From contig JBBELK010000482.1 in NCBI GenBank assembly GCA_037783545.1, positions 124,001 to 188,000 on the forward strand: a stretch of 64,000 nt of DNA, written 5' to 3'. The DNA comes from Henricia sp. BOLD:AAB3569. Lineage: Eukaryota; Echinodermata; Asteroidea; Spinulosida; Echinasteridae. Below the pieces are notes generated by a model. It ran no database searches, was not told where the DNA came from, and worked only from the letters and a program-made list of their open reading frames with translations. Positions 10,801-22,300 of this stretch are shown here, piece after piece (the first letter of the stretch is position 1; each line of letters starts with the position of its first letter). A program made the translations under genes and the position numbers.

Positions 10801-13800
10801 TAACCAACACTTGAAAGAATTGCAAACCGGTTTTTGAATTAACCGTAAATTCTCATCCCTAATCAAAATATTGATATAACAGCTTCATTAAGGGTAAAAC
10901 AAACCCCAATTCAAATCCGACAACTTTACTATGTAAATTTTCATTCTTACTTGTCGTAGAGGCTTTTCTTGTGTAGATGTCGTCCCTCAGGGCCCAATCC
11001 CGGGCTCATCTCCTCACCGCTTGATTGCCCGCTGTGCGGACTGACAAACGGCTGAAAGCTTGGCAGGGATTGTGGTGTCTTCTCTGGTTCTTTAAGACTT
11101 CGCTGGAGCTTGCGTGATCGCTTGAAGCCGGAACTCTTGTTCTCTTCAAGTTTAGCTTGTTTGGCCTTGAGAGAAGAAAGTAACAAGTGTGATCTGACTG
11201 GGGTGATACTTTTTACCGGAAAACATCGGAAAACACACTAAATACCGGAAAACACTAAATACCGGAAAACACACAAAATACCAGAAAAAAAACACACAAT
11301 ACCGGAAAACACACTAAATACCGGAAAACACCGGAAAACACACTAAATACCGGAAAACACCCAGAAAACACACTAAATACCGGAAAACACCCAGAAAACA
11401 CTGGAAAACAACTGGTTACAGTACTTTTGTGCACTCGTCTATGGAAAGTCAAGTAGCAGTTGTTGGCGAACGATGCAAACGTTTGCAATGTTCGCGTGTT
11501 TGGAATGTAGTCCAGTGATTTATCTTGGCACACTAAAATGGGAAAATATAATGGACGTTTTAATATGGGCAGTACCCAGATACCGTCTAAAATTTACGTA
11601 ACCGCCCGGAATTTCTGCTGCGACAGCCACTGATTTCTTATCCCGAGATCTCACGGAATTTCCACTCTGCTAAGCACCGTTAAAATCCCCTTAGTAAATG
11701 CATGCGAATATGTGAAGTTAGGTGGCTGTTACGCTTAGCAAACGACTGGCACTTGAAAGAATTGCAAATTATTATTATTATTATTATTAAACGTATTAAC
11801 TAACAACAAACCTGCTGAGCTGCCAAGACAGACTTCGCTTTTTCTTTGGCATCTTCTTGACTCATTTCTGAAGAGGCTGTTTGAATAAAAATAAATGCTT
11901 AAAGGTAGAACACATGATTGGTATCTCGAAAATCAGAAATGTTTACAGATTTACACATAACTTACACGATATAAACATGATGACGGTAGAAAACTTCCCC
12001 TGAAATGGTTTTGTCTGGAGTGCTATAGTCTTTGAGAAATGAGTAAAACAATTCCTTTTTGTCTCATGAGACGAAAATTCACTTCGCCCCAAAACCACTT
12101 CGCCCTGGACCACTTCACCCAAAAGCCACTTCGCCCCAAAACAACTTCGTACACAGGCCGTGGTTTCAGGGCGAAGTGACTGGAAAACTTTTTAACTGTT
12201 TTTTCAAAAGTTATACGAAGTACGGAGCTGGTTTTTGCTCAGGTTGGTTTTAATCATACATATCTTCAATCACACAGGGAGATAAAATTATTTGTAATGT
12301 TTTACCAATCATGTATACATTTAAGACAGGTGCCTAATTTATGTTGTTGTCCGACGATAACTATTTTATCGGTTTCAGACTTGCATCTGTATCAGAATTC
12401 AGCCCTGATAAAAAAAAAAAAGATTGTTTTTATACTCACGTCTCTTGCGTGTCTCTTGTGGCGTAACTGGTGCTGGCTTATTCTTGTTATTCTTGATTTG
12501 TTGCAAAATTTTCTTCTATGAAAAAGCACAAGAAATGAAACTGACTAATTTAAGTAAACACTTTTTCATTTAAAGATGTATACTGTCCGTGGTTCTAGAC
12601 AAATTTGATTTTTTTCTCTGAACAAATTTATTTTAACGAGAAAACATTAAAGTTTGAACTTTCCGCAGCCGATCGAGCGATTAAACCTAGCAGCTTTTAC
12701 AACTGCGCCCTTCCATTGTCTATATATATGCCCCTGTGGCCAACAGAATTGGCGACAGAATTGGGCTATTATATTAAAATCCATGATGATGGAGTCTCAA
12801 CTGGCGAATATGTTATTATTATTATTATTTCTTTCTGGTATTCATACCAAGGATTCCTCAATAGGGTATTTTTTTCGTATACATTGAACAGAGATTTTAA
12901 GGAAATTACCTCCTGGAATCAACAGATAATGTAATTTTAAGATATACTTCCCACTTGCACTTTTGTCGCAAATGTTGCTTTTCTGTAGAAAAATCACATT
13001 TTCTTCTTCAAAATCTTCCTTCAGTTTAAGTGCACAAGATAACCATTCACGCGCGCGCACAGCGCCGTCTGTTGTCGCGCTTATGCACAGACCGCTCGCC
13101 ACGTCATTTTGTGCATTACTTCATGCAGTAATTTTATCATTTATTTATCTCAGAAATGCAACATTTGCGACGGAAGTGTCAGTGGGAAGTATATCTTAGA
13201 ATTGAATAAGCTATCGATTCCAATATTATATTATATAAATTCACCGAAATCCGTGTTCAATGTATATGAAAACAAATCCATCAATTCTTTCGGAGAAAAT
13301 TAGAATTAAACCACCACGTCCTCCTCTCCATTTTCCTCCCCCTCCCCCAAACATTTTGTCTTTCAAGGCTTAAAAATTTCAAGGCTGAAAAAAAATCCCT
13401 CAATAGTGCTCATTGCACTGTCACTCGAACATGTCGAAAGCGTGAGGAAACCCATTAAGAATTAGAGTTAGAAATAGCCATAGAGGACGTTGGTAAAACG
13501 CGGAACGGTGGAACGGAACGGTGGAACAGAAGGGTGGGAGGGTGGAACAGAATGCGGAACATACAGTGGAAAGGAACGGTTCCGCGTTCCGTTCCGCGTT
13601 CCGCGTTTTACCAACATCCGCCATAGACACCGGGGAATCCACTTGCTCTTCGCGAAAGAATGCTCTGGGATCTTTAGAGTGCGTTACCATTACCTAACAC
13701 ACTGCACCAACGGCTTTACATCCCTTCCGAAGGATGGAGCAAGCCAAGTGTGGTTGAGTGCCTTGCCCAAGCATGCCAAGGCTACCTAGCTAAAATCTGG

Positions 13801-13895
13801 AAAGAAAGTGATGAATAAAATACCTTTTTCCGTATCTTGGCATACTTATTTTGAAGCATTTCTTCTTCCTCTGTAAGGCGGGAAGGGAACACCAT
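7818..13895 (-). CDS. NELFE: Negative elongation factor E (NELF-E), 8 coding exons, 283 aa
   Basis: This is the RNA-binding subunit of the NELF complex, which holds RNA polymerase II in promoter-proximal pause. Coding exons, 5' to 3': 13824-13895, 12440-12515, 11812-11876, 10951-11165, 10079-10122, 8779-8902, 8392-8573, 7818-7891. All have GT-AG borders and matching phase, giving 283 residues. The N-terminus (FPSRLTEEEEMLQNKYAKI) matches the family coiled segment. GFKRSRKLQ and KTPQSLPSFQPF match the conserved linker. An RRM spans about residues 164-236 with RNP2-like NTVFVCG and RNP1-like NAFITFDD. The C-terminus KHRDKRDVQVYDDVPF matches the family end. The Arg-Asp dipeptide tract of the mammalian protein is absent, hence the shorter length. 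Reading through the exon 7 donor gives a false C-terminus (a stop near 8335); the true last exon is at 7818-7891. It lies head to head with the ORF at 14281. Confidence 0.95.
7925..8305. repeat. Interspersed repeat in NELF-E intron 7
   Basis: It shares 'aatggtaacaaacaccacat' type sequence with about 5560-5670, 16612-16905 and 41960-42150. The palindrome AAGTCTTTTGCAAAAGACTT (8166-8185) lies in it. Confidence 0.5.
9112..9755. mobile_element. Probable hAT-type non-autonomous element
   Basis: The ends carry inverted CGTTTAAACGTTTA blocks (9130-9150 and 9678-9716) with TAGAGCTGCGA at the left and, reverse-complemented, TAGCGCTGGGAG at the right. It lies in NELF-E intron 5; no transposase frame was found. 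Confidence 0.5.
10542..10862. mobile_element. Probable inverted-repeat element
   Basis: TAGGGATGGGACG at the left and the inverted TCTCATCCCTA at the right bound an AT-rich non-coding body within NELF-E intron 4. Confidence 0.45.
11215..11410. repeat. Tandem repeat 'ACACACTAAATACCGGAAA' near a splice acceptor
   Basis: At least seven copies of a variable 20-36 bp unit begin about 50 bp upstream of the NELF-E exon 4 acceptor. Confidence 0.8.
11906..12330. mobile_element. MITE-like element, family 3 copy A
   Basis: It starts GTAGAACACATGATTGGTA and ends near the inverted TACCAATCATG. The body has repeated 'cacttcgccc' phrases. Copy B lies at 25540-26112. Confidence 0.6.
13500..13795. repeat. 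GGAACGGTGGAAC simple repeat followed by a SINE remnant
   Basis: 13500-13612 repeats GGAACGG/GTGGAAC and its complement. 13625-13790 resembles the SINE seen at 41285-41645 ('acaccggggaatcc' ... 'ccttgcccaag'). Confidence 0.6.
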
Positions 13896-14280
13896 TTTGT
13901 AGGTTCTAAATGTTACTTTTTGTGTGGAAAAAAATGAAGCAGTTTACTTTTGGTAGCAGACGGCAGTACTTCTGCAAAACTTAACCGGTGCCCGGCGCGC
14001 GCACGCAAAGTACGTGTATTATCAATGGACACCAGCGGTAGGAGTAACATCAACACTTGGTGGCGCTCTTCCTGTTTATTGAAAGCAAAACATTTTGTTT
14101 TGCGGTTTAACCCGAGGACAAGGTGCGAAAAAACGCAAATTTAAGTGACTTTAAGGCTTTTTTTAGAAGCTAAAGGCACACCTACGCTGGAAGGAGACTT
14201 TTATTGAACGTCTTGTAACGATCACATCGCCGTCGATACCTAATCAGTCATTTTTCTTTTGTCAACTCTCAACTAGAAAT
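13896..14280. promoter_or_regulatory. Putative bidirectional promoter, NELF-E / small membrane protein
   Basis: 385 bp separate the divergent ATGs. The stretch contains a CpG-rich core (13986-14010, CCCGGCGCGCGCACG), no evident TATA box, and a TGGTGGCGCTCTTCC stretch near 14060 resembling a CTCF core. This fits a TATA-less housekeeping promoter. It is inferred from position and composition. Confidence 0.4.
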
Positions 14281-14475
14281 ATGGCCAAGAGCGGGCCGCA
14301 AGGGAAAAAGGCAAAAATCACATGGATCGTCGACCTCGCAAAACATTTGCCTCGTTTTGATGATGTTTTCGACGAGCAGACATTTTACTGGACCGCCTTC
14401 GTTTTCGTCATTTCTACATTAATCTTGGTGTATTTTCTGTCGAGGAAATTTAAGATTTCTAATTGTGATTTTTAA
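14281..14475 (+). CDS. Small single-pass membrane protein, 64 aa, unrecognised
   Basis: This intronless ORF starts with a good ATG context (AATATGG). The N-terminus is basic (KSGPQGKKAK), followed by an amphipathic stretch, then one membrane helix at about residues 36-54 (FYWTAFVFVISTLILVYFL) and a short RKFK-containing tail, so it resembles a tail-anchored or SMIM-like microprotein. It starts 385 bp from the NELF-E start codon on the opposite strand, which suggests a shared promoter. No clear AATAAA follows closely. I cannot assign a family. Coding status rests on the well-formed membrane segment and its position, and a chance ORF is not excluded. Confidence 0.45.
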   Translation: MAKSGPQGKKAKITWIVDLAKHLPRFDDVFDEQTFYWTAFVFVISTLILVYFLSRKFKISNCDF

Positions 14476-16370
14476 GGACAAATTCGCACATAAAATGTAC
14501 ACGGCGCCGCCTGTTTATGCACCTGTGCTGCTGTGCACCTGTGTTACGTAATTAATTGGTCCTATGACGTCATCGAGAGCCACAGAATGTCAACTATTTG
14601 AGATACCGCATTTTTGTAAGTCGCTGGCTTTTACTGGAAGTGGAAATGTTATGTTTACAGCATGTTCGGTGAGCTGTGACACGTACAAAAACTGTTCATT
14701 TGTTTTACAAACTACATTTCTTCAGCAGATGTAGGTCCTACATCATCTTTCAAGAAATGTACATGATGCCATGTTTCACAATCATAGGCCAGCTTTGTCA
14801 CCGTCAGCTAGCGTGAATGGATCACTCTCACAAACCATAGGGCAAGGAACAGACAGACACCGTTTACATCGAAAAAAACTGCTTCGTTCGATGAAGATTT
14901 GACAATGATTCGACTCAGAGATTTCCTGATGTGAACGCACGCCTCTTTATTCGACAGATGATTAGAATCGCTTCATTCGATGAAGAAATTGCTTCGTTTC
15001 TAACGAGAGGGGTGCATCGCACAGCTTCATTCAATCTTCTGGTTTTTATATTCCCCGCCTGTGCGCTGCGCCAAGCGTTCGACTCTGATGAGCTACCACC
15101 AGAGGGTGCTACTCATGGGAACGTGGACATGGTGGCCGCAACATTTCTGGGTACATACTTTGAACAATATTGACGTTACACAAAAAGATACAAAGTGCTC
15201 TCCACTAAACCACCATGCACCCCAATATATATGTCCAAACACCCTAAAACAATCTCATCTCTCCGATGACTTCAGGAAAAAATTGACAAAATTCACTTTT
15301 TTACAGTAATTCCGAGTTATATTTTTCCAAAATCTTCTCGCTATCCTAAGTACATTTCTCTAAAATAGTACAATAATATTCTTTTAACTCTTGCAAAAAC
15401 TGATTTAGCAAAATGTGAAAAAAACGTCAATAGTGAGGTTTCGGTGTGCACGGTTAGTGATTACGACTACGATTAGCCAAACCTCAAAATCGTTACCTTT
15501 CGCTGTCCGTTTTTCACTAAGGTGTAGAGGCGTTGCTATCAGTGTAAACAACAAAACTACACTTGGGATATTTGTGTAAACGCCACAAGTACGAACAAAT
15601 CGATGACGTAAAATTCACTAATAGTCGTCGTTTTGCCTAACCGTATGCGACCGAAACCTCCCTAATGTTCCAGGCACATTAATTATTAAAATGCTTCATT
15701 GCTAAAACCAAGGATTCCTCAAAGCCTGAAGAAACCTGTGAGGAGATTACAATGGAGGAAACAAATACCATTTAAGATGTGTAGAGAGAAAACTCATGTA
15801 ATCAAGCAGGGGCCAAGAACCCAATCCACATACTGACCCAGGTGGGAATCGAACCCGGGACCACAAAAAGTCCTTGACTCGGAACCCTAAGCTATGCACC
15901 CTTTGCACAGACGGCCATGACGGAGGGCAGTCACACTTTGTGGATCTATTGTCGCACTTCAATATGAAAACCTGTCCTCTGTCATGGCCGCTGCTGCAAA
16001 GGGTCAATTCTGAATGTTAATACATACAAAAATCCAGTAATTTGGAAATTGTTTTTATGAGGTTTGTGGGATTTGTCTAAATTTAGAAAATGGAATCGAA
16101 TTTGGATGAAATTGCAATCCTTAAAGTGGAATCAGAAACGATTCCATAAATGTTGAAATCACCCACGTCTAACTCTTTTCTCAACTTTCTTTACCCTCTT
16201 TTTCATTGCTCCACCCCTTCTATAGTCACTCTGGAAAAACTCCTTCCTCACTTGCCTTTGCCCCACCCCTTTCTAAGACCCGCCCCTTTTTGGCCATGCC
16301 CTATACCAGCCCCACCCTTTTCTCAGCCCTGCCCCCATTTCCTGTCCCACCCATTTCCCAGCCCCGCCCC
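14476..16370. other. Non-coding spacer between the small membrane ORF and NUP188
   Basis: It holds sequence with repeated CTTCATTCGATGAAG palindromes (14880-15000), an inverted pair GTGAGGTTTCGGT / ACCGAAACCTC (15433 and about 15650), a SINE remnant (15740-15925) and a C-rich tract (16200-16372). No gene seen. Confidence 0.5.
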
Positions 16371-16372
16371 CT
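16200..16372 (-). promoter_or_regulatory. G-rich tract immediately after the NUP188 stop codon
   Basis: On the transcribed sense (minus) strand this is a near-repeat of GGGCGGGGCTGGGAAATGGG with at least eight G-runs of three or more, able to form G-quadruplexes in the 3' UTR. Confidence 0.5.
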
Positions 16373-19300
16373 AGCGCAGAATCTGCTGCATGAACAGCTG
16401 AACAATCCGGAAGAACGCTTGTTCACCCGCCTCGGTGAATAAGGTGTGACTTGAGGACTTGGATCGCAGTAGGCTACCGGAGGAGGGGCTAAGGGCCGAG
16501 CCAGGGGAGGATGGACCGCCCCCTCGGCGAAAACAGCGCTGTAGGCTGTGCAAGAAGGTCCCCTGAAATAGAAAAATGGAATGAAAACTAACGTAAAAAT
16601 TTGAACATTTAAAGCCTCAAAACATCATTTGCAGTTACCCAAAATTTTACTTCACAAGTTGACAAGAAAAACCAGCTTAAAAGTGTTGATAGCAATGGTA
16701 ACAAACACCACATGATTTTTTTCCCATGTAAAATGATACCTTTGTGGGAGAAAACGCCAACTGATGGTAGTTTTAAAAAATGTGTGCAGACAATATTTTT
16801 ACCATTCATTTAACACAAAAACCATGGATTTTTATGGTTTTCTTAAGTATTAACTGCATCTATGTGGCTGAAATTTCTACAATGCAGTTTATCAACATTA
16901 TTCTTTAGTTATGTAAAGTTGTTCAGGTTTTTAAAAGTTGTCCAATCATGTAATCTGTCTTTAACATAAGCTGAGCTGGCATTGTATTTATGTATTTATT
17001 TCAAATTAAATATGTTCACTACTGAAATTGTATTTCGGCATTTTACTTGGGTTTTCTTTAACATTTTCGATTGTAAATTCCTCAATTAGTTTAATATGGA
17101 AACTCTCATTTATTCATTTTCACATTCACAAAAAAAAGGTGTAGCACAAATGTTTCGTATAGATGTTCTAAAAGATTCAGTAATTAATTTAAACTAAACA
17201 TGTTAGTTGTTTAATAGAAAGGCATCGTCAATTCATAGTTTATTTATAAATATTTGTTTCAGTGCAATCTAGACTTGAAGACACAGGCTTGCGCGTGTGA
17301 GGCCAAATTCGTGCCACGAAATACGCAGGTCCATGCCTTTGCTAGGGAGCTGCATATTTCGTTGCACGAAATTGGCCTTACGCGCGCATTGACGAGCCTC
17401 TGGCTTCAACTACAAGTTGTCGTTTATTGGATCAGTTGAAAAATAGGGTCATACTTGGTCTAAAATTGTCACTTTTTAAAATAAATTCAGCAGGAAAGGT
17501 GTTTTTCTGAGTCAACAACAAGACTTTTTTGGAGTTTATTTTCTGACAATATTGTATATTTAGTAACCGCATAAAAGATTAGGGCTACATTTGCAAAAAA
17601 AAAAAAATTTTAACTGAAGAAAAAAATGAAAAAGGTTATCGGGAAACTTGTGTACTGTTACACAATTAGTCTTGAGCATTGACGACTGCAGGTGCATTGT
17701 CACACATTCTCACTAAGGAGAAACCCTAATACACATACAGCCCATCGCTGCGGACATACATGTGTAAGAATTACTCACCAATTCCGTGCCTAGCTCACGT
17801 TTGACTATCTGCCTGTCTCTGAGTGGAAGCGTTGGGTCCTTGAGGCATCTTAAACCCTGAACCATGAGTAACTCGGTTGACGTTTCCAAGATGAACATTA
17901 TCAAGGATCTATGTACAAACAAAATAAAAACCCAGACTCATCAAAGACTAGAACGGTGAAGCCGTCATGGTTCGCTGCTTCCTATTAATTAAATTCCTAC
18001 GAATTAAAAACCCCACCCCAACGTCCAACAGACAGAATTGGGAAGTTGATCATGGCTTCAGACCTTGTGTGCAAAACATATGAGACAGGCTGAAAAATAT
18101 CTAAGTGTTTCCTCACAAAATCTTAAATTTTCCATCAAATCTGCACATTCCAATGCTAGATGAGTCATTTTAAAGAAAAACAATTCTGATCAACTTCCCA
18201 ACTCTCACCCATGGGGGATCTACCACTACCCTCGTATCTATCCAAACTAGTCCCCAAATACAAGAAACCTACCTGTCCATGTATCTCTGCTGTATGGGAG
18301 CCGACAGTCCCGACACGGCAATAATACTGGGCGGAGTTTCGCCGGGTGACAGAGCGGCCTTGTTTGATTCCAGCTTTAAAAATAAAATGCATAAATAAAA
18401 ATAAATGAAGACAAGGTTAATCACTTGATGCCGGATGACATGTAAACACATTCTGGCAATGTATAGTCACAGGGGCGGTTGACGAGTTAAAAACGTCAGC
18501 TTTGCCGCTGTCTTCCACGGTTGACGTGTAAACATGTCCATTGTCTACCATTTATTTGTACACACTGTGTTCTGAACTTGATGGCTGTAGACGGCCTGTC
18601 AGTGTAGAAAATCTCGCTCTGTGACGGCCGTTTTGGAGAGTATGATCTTTTGGTGAGAAGATTCATACAATAAATGTAGAAATGACTCTCTAGAGTCGGT
18701 ATTTGTGGTGCTTGACTTGGTCTTAACTTTTGGCAAATCACATTTGCCTGGTATTTTTGCCCAAAATAATCTTGGCATTAATTGGTTAATGGAATATACG
18801 GTACTTCGTTGAATATTGAGTAGTGAAGGTATGCAACCTCATTTTCCCCTCTACAACCTTCATGTTGTAATGTGGCTATTCGTGATTCAAATCGTGACGC
18901 AACTCCTGACAAGGCACAAATCGGGACATTACTCTAATGCAATTCATAACAGTGAATCATTTTGTGATGCCGACCCCCGACCTCAACTTGTGACGCCAAT
19001 TCGCGACGCAAACTCGCTACCATACCTCCAACACTCGCCTTACCTTATTAAGAAGATGAACGCACGTATTGACACACGACACCAACATACCAAAAGAGGG
19101 CGCTACATCCACGTCTAGAGCGGGGGTACTGAACCCAAGACCCAGTAACATTGGGTACTCCAAAATATCCACGCTCTGTGGAAGTTCGAAAACAGAAAAC
19201 GATAATTACCATAAACCCTCCCAAATGGCAATTTAAAAATAAATTATTTACTAAAACACATTTGGGCCAATTCCGCTCAAACTCAATGTAATCCTTAATT

Positions 19301-22300
19301 TGAATCCCCCTGTTGGGGCTGGTATAGTCACTGTTAATGTTCACTCATCAGTCAAACCGACCCTGGGATATCTGGGCTTCTAGCCAAGCCCCATTCACTT
19401 GTTTACCCTGCATTATAGAAGCTATCAATCAGCCTAGTTCTGGCAACCATTGTAGTGTCAAAGAATCTCACCGGAAAAAACAAAAACAACTGGTGTGCCA
19501 TGAATTGGTGCCATAAATTAACTGCATTTGGAACAAAAATACTTACTGGGTTAAGCAAAATGGTCAGCAGATCTGGGCTGAAATGTCTTAAAGCTGCTAA
19601 GCCGTGGCCGAGAATGACTAGCAACCTGTTATTTGGAGGAAAAAAATGAGATTTAAAAAAAAAATACTTGGCAAGGAATATATATTTTTTTTAATATCTG
19701 AAATAAGGTTGTGTCTAAATAATTTGGCAATGGCTTTGAATTACACACAAACCAATGGTAGCCTGATACAAATAATAATAATGCTGGGGCCGATTTCACA
19801 AAGTGCTAAGATGCGTCTTAGGAAGGGTCACTCTTCCAAGGGGCTGGAATTTATTCAAAACATAAAACATTGCTCTTCGTTTACAACACACGGACCTTGC
19901 TTGAACATGCTGCACTTCTGGGCTGTGTTTACTGTCGCTTAAGTCTGACATGGATGTCTGCTGTCGAAGCCTTGTGGAGGCGCTGTTCGTTGGATGCTGT
20001 CTCGTCGTGTCTGCGTGTTTGGTGCTCCTCTGTGTGGGTTGAAAATTTTTAATCATTTAATAAGGGAATATTCAAAACATTCCGTGCCCGATGCAAGCAT
20101 TTTCATTAGGTGCGTGTACATTGATATTACATATTGTGCAAACACAGCAACCCAATTATAGCACCGAACAGCATTATTTACGTCTATGAATGACCAGAAG
20201 CTGAAATCGCGTTACTACAAATAATCAAATCTAGATGAAAAGGAATCGATTCCTACTATTCCTTAAAAATATAGAATTGCGACTCCGATTCCCAAAGTGG
20301 ATTCAATTCTATTCGACTCCGGTGTGAAATCGCCCAAGCATACACGCAAAAGGCTAATTCTCACTTTACCCAGGAATAGCGGCAGTTTTTGATCCTGAAA
20401 CCCGTCAGTTAATCACCTACCTCTGACAAATACTGCAGCAGTCTTGGTCTAATCAACAGTGCTATGCAGCTTTGACACAGCGATGTCACGGCAAACAGCA
20501 TTGCTTGTAATTCCTGGGTCCTGATGAGGCAGCGCAAATCCCGCGCAAAGATTGATAACCGGTACAGAAAGGCACTTGTTGTCTCGACTTCCATTAAACA
20601 AGGCCGGCTTTGGTTGCGTTGGACGGCATCAAAACACTGAACAGGATAGAGGAAACACTTATTGACAAATTGACAGAGTGAGTGAGTTTTGGGTTCAGCG
20701 CCGTGTCGGCATCAGTGGCCATATTCACGGCGGGAATATGTAAATATATAAAACAATAGGTAGTAATCAACAATAATCATATGAATTGTGGAGTAAGTAA
20801 AAACTTGGAGTCAGAAGAAACAATTATCACGTAGGAAAAGAATGAGAAACATTTCAAAAGGATTAAAGAACGATTGTATAGAAGTATTACGGTAGACTGA
20901 TTCTGGGCAGTTTTTCAGGAGAATCCCATGGGAGGCGGGCTATGGAGGATCCCCAAGACACATAGCACCCTGTCTAAATGGGCCCCGCAAGAGCGATATC
21001 TAAAAGGTTAAAGGCTTACTTGTGTCATCCGGTCCCGGTGCACGCCGTAGAAATCCACAGCGTCTGGGAGGAATGTGTGTTGCAGTGTACCAAGCATTAC
21101 GGTGACCACGGAGATGGCGTGTCGATATATGGACAACCACGTCGTAGTTTCTGCTTTGTCTGTCTGTAATAATAAAAAAAATTAAGAAAATAATATGCTG
21201 CGAACAGATTAAATCGTCATGTGCCTGGAAGAATTACATATAAGCTGTCTTGTGCCAAAAATCAGTGCCTGGCAGAAAGGCATTACTGATTTTTGGCACC
21301 AGAGTGCTTATTCTGTCGATCGCCACAACGTCACGTCCGGTAGGGCTGGAGTGAAAACAACGGTGTGCCTATGGTGACAAGCAAAGGAACAAAGCCGTTG
21401 TCTGTGCAACATGTACACGTATCTATTAAAGCATAAACGAATTTGTTTTCACTCCAGTCACGGTGCTTCGCCCGTATACAAAGGCATACGACACCAGGTC
21501 ACAAAAGTGCCAGGATGTGTGACCGACAGAATATGCCCTTCTGTTAGGCACACGACAAAATATCGGTTAGTCAGAGGTCTGGGGTTTGAATCCTGATAAG
21601 GCTCTTACTTTCATCCCAAGTTTTCATTTCAACGATGATTAGACACCATATCAGATATTGTGTTCGTAACTAATATTATGTCCATCTTTCTTGTTTACTA
21701 AATGACTGAACTTTCTTACTTTTGGAGTGCTGCGTGAAGTTATCCCTGGTTGCCGGCTCTGTTGATAAAGTTGAAGTAGCGGGAGGCAGATCTGCTGTGT
21801 CAAACCGCTCGTCTTGACAGATTCAGCAGCCTGTGGAGTAGAGAATTTTTAATGAAATAAGTTTTGTAACGATCCTAACCAAGTTTTGTCAAATGATTTG
21901 ACTTGGGACTGGAAGGCAGTTTGACTTGACATGGGACTCGAAGGCAGTTTGACTTGACTTGGGACTCGAAGGCAGTTTGACTTGACTTGGGACTCGAAGG
22001 CAGTTTGACTTGACTTGGGACTCGAAGGCAGTTTGACTTGACTTGGGACTCGAAGGCAGTTTGACTTGACTTGGGACTGGAAGGCAGTTTCATTTGACTT
22101 GGGACTGGAAGACAGTTTGACTTGACTTGAGAATCGAGGGCAGTTTGACTCGACTTGAGACTCGAAGGCAGTTTAACTTGACTTGGGACTCGAAGGCAGT
22201 TTGAATTGACTTGAGACTCGAAGGCAGTTTGGCTTGACTCGAGACTCGAAGGAAGTTTAACTTGACCTGTGCATCTTAAACTAACCTTGGGAATGCTTGC

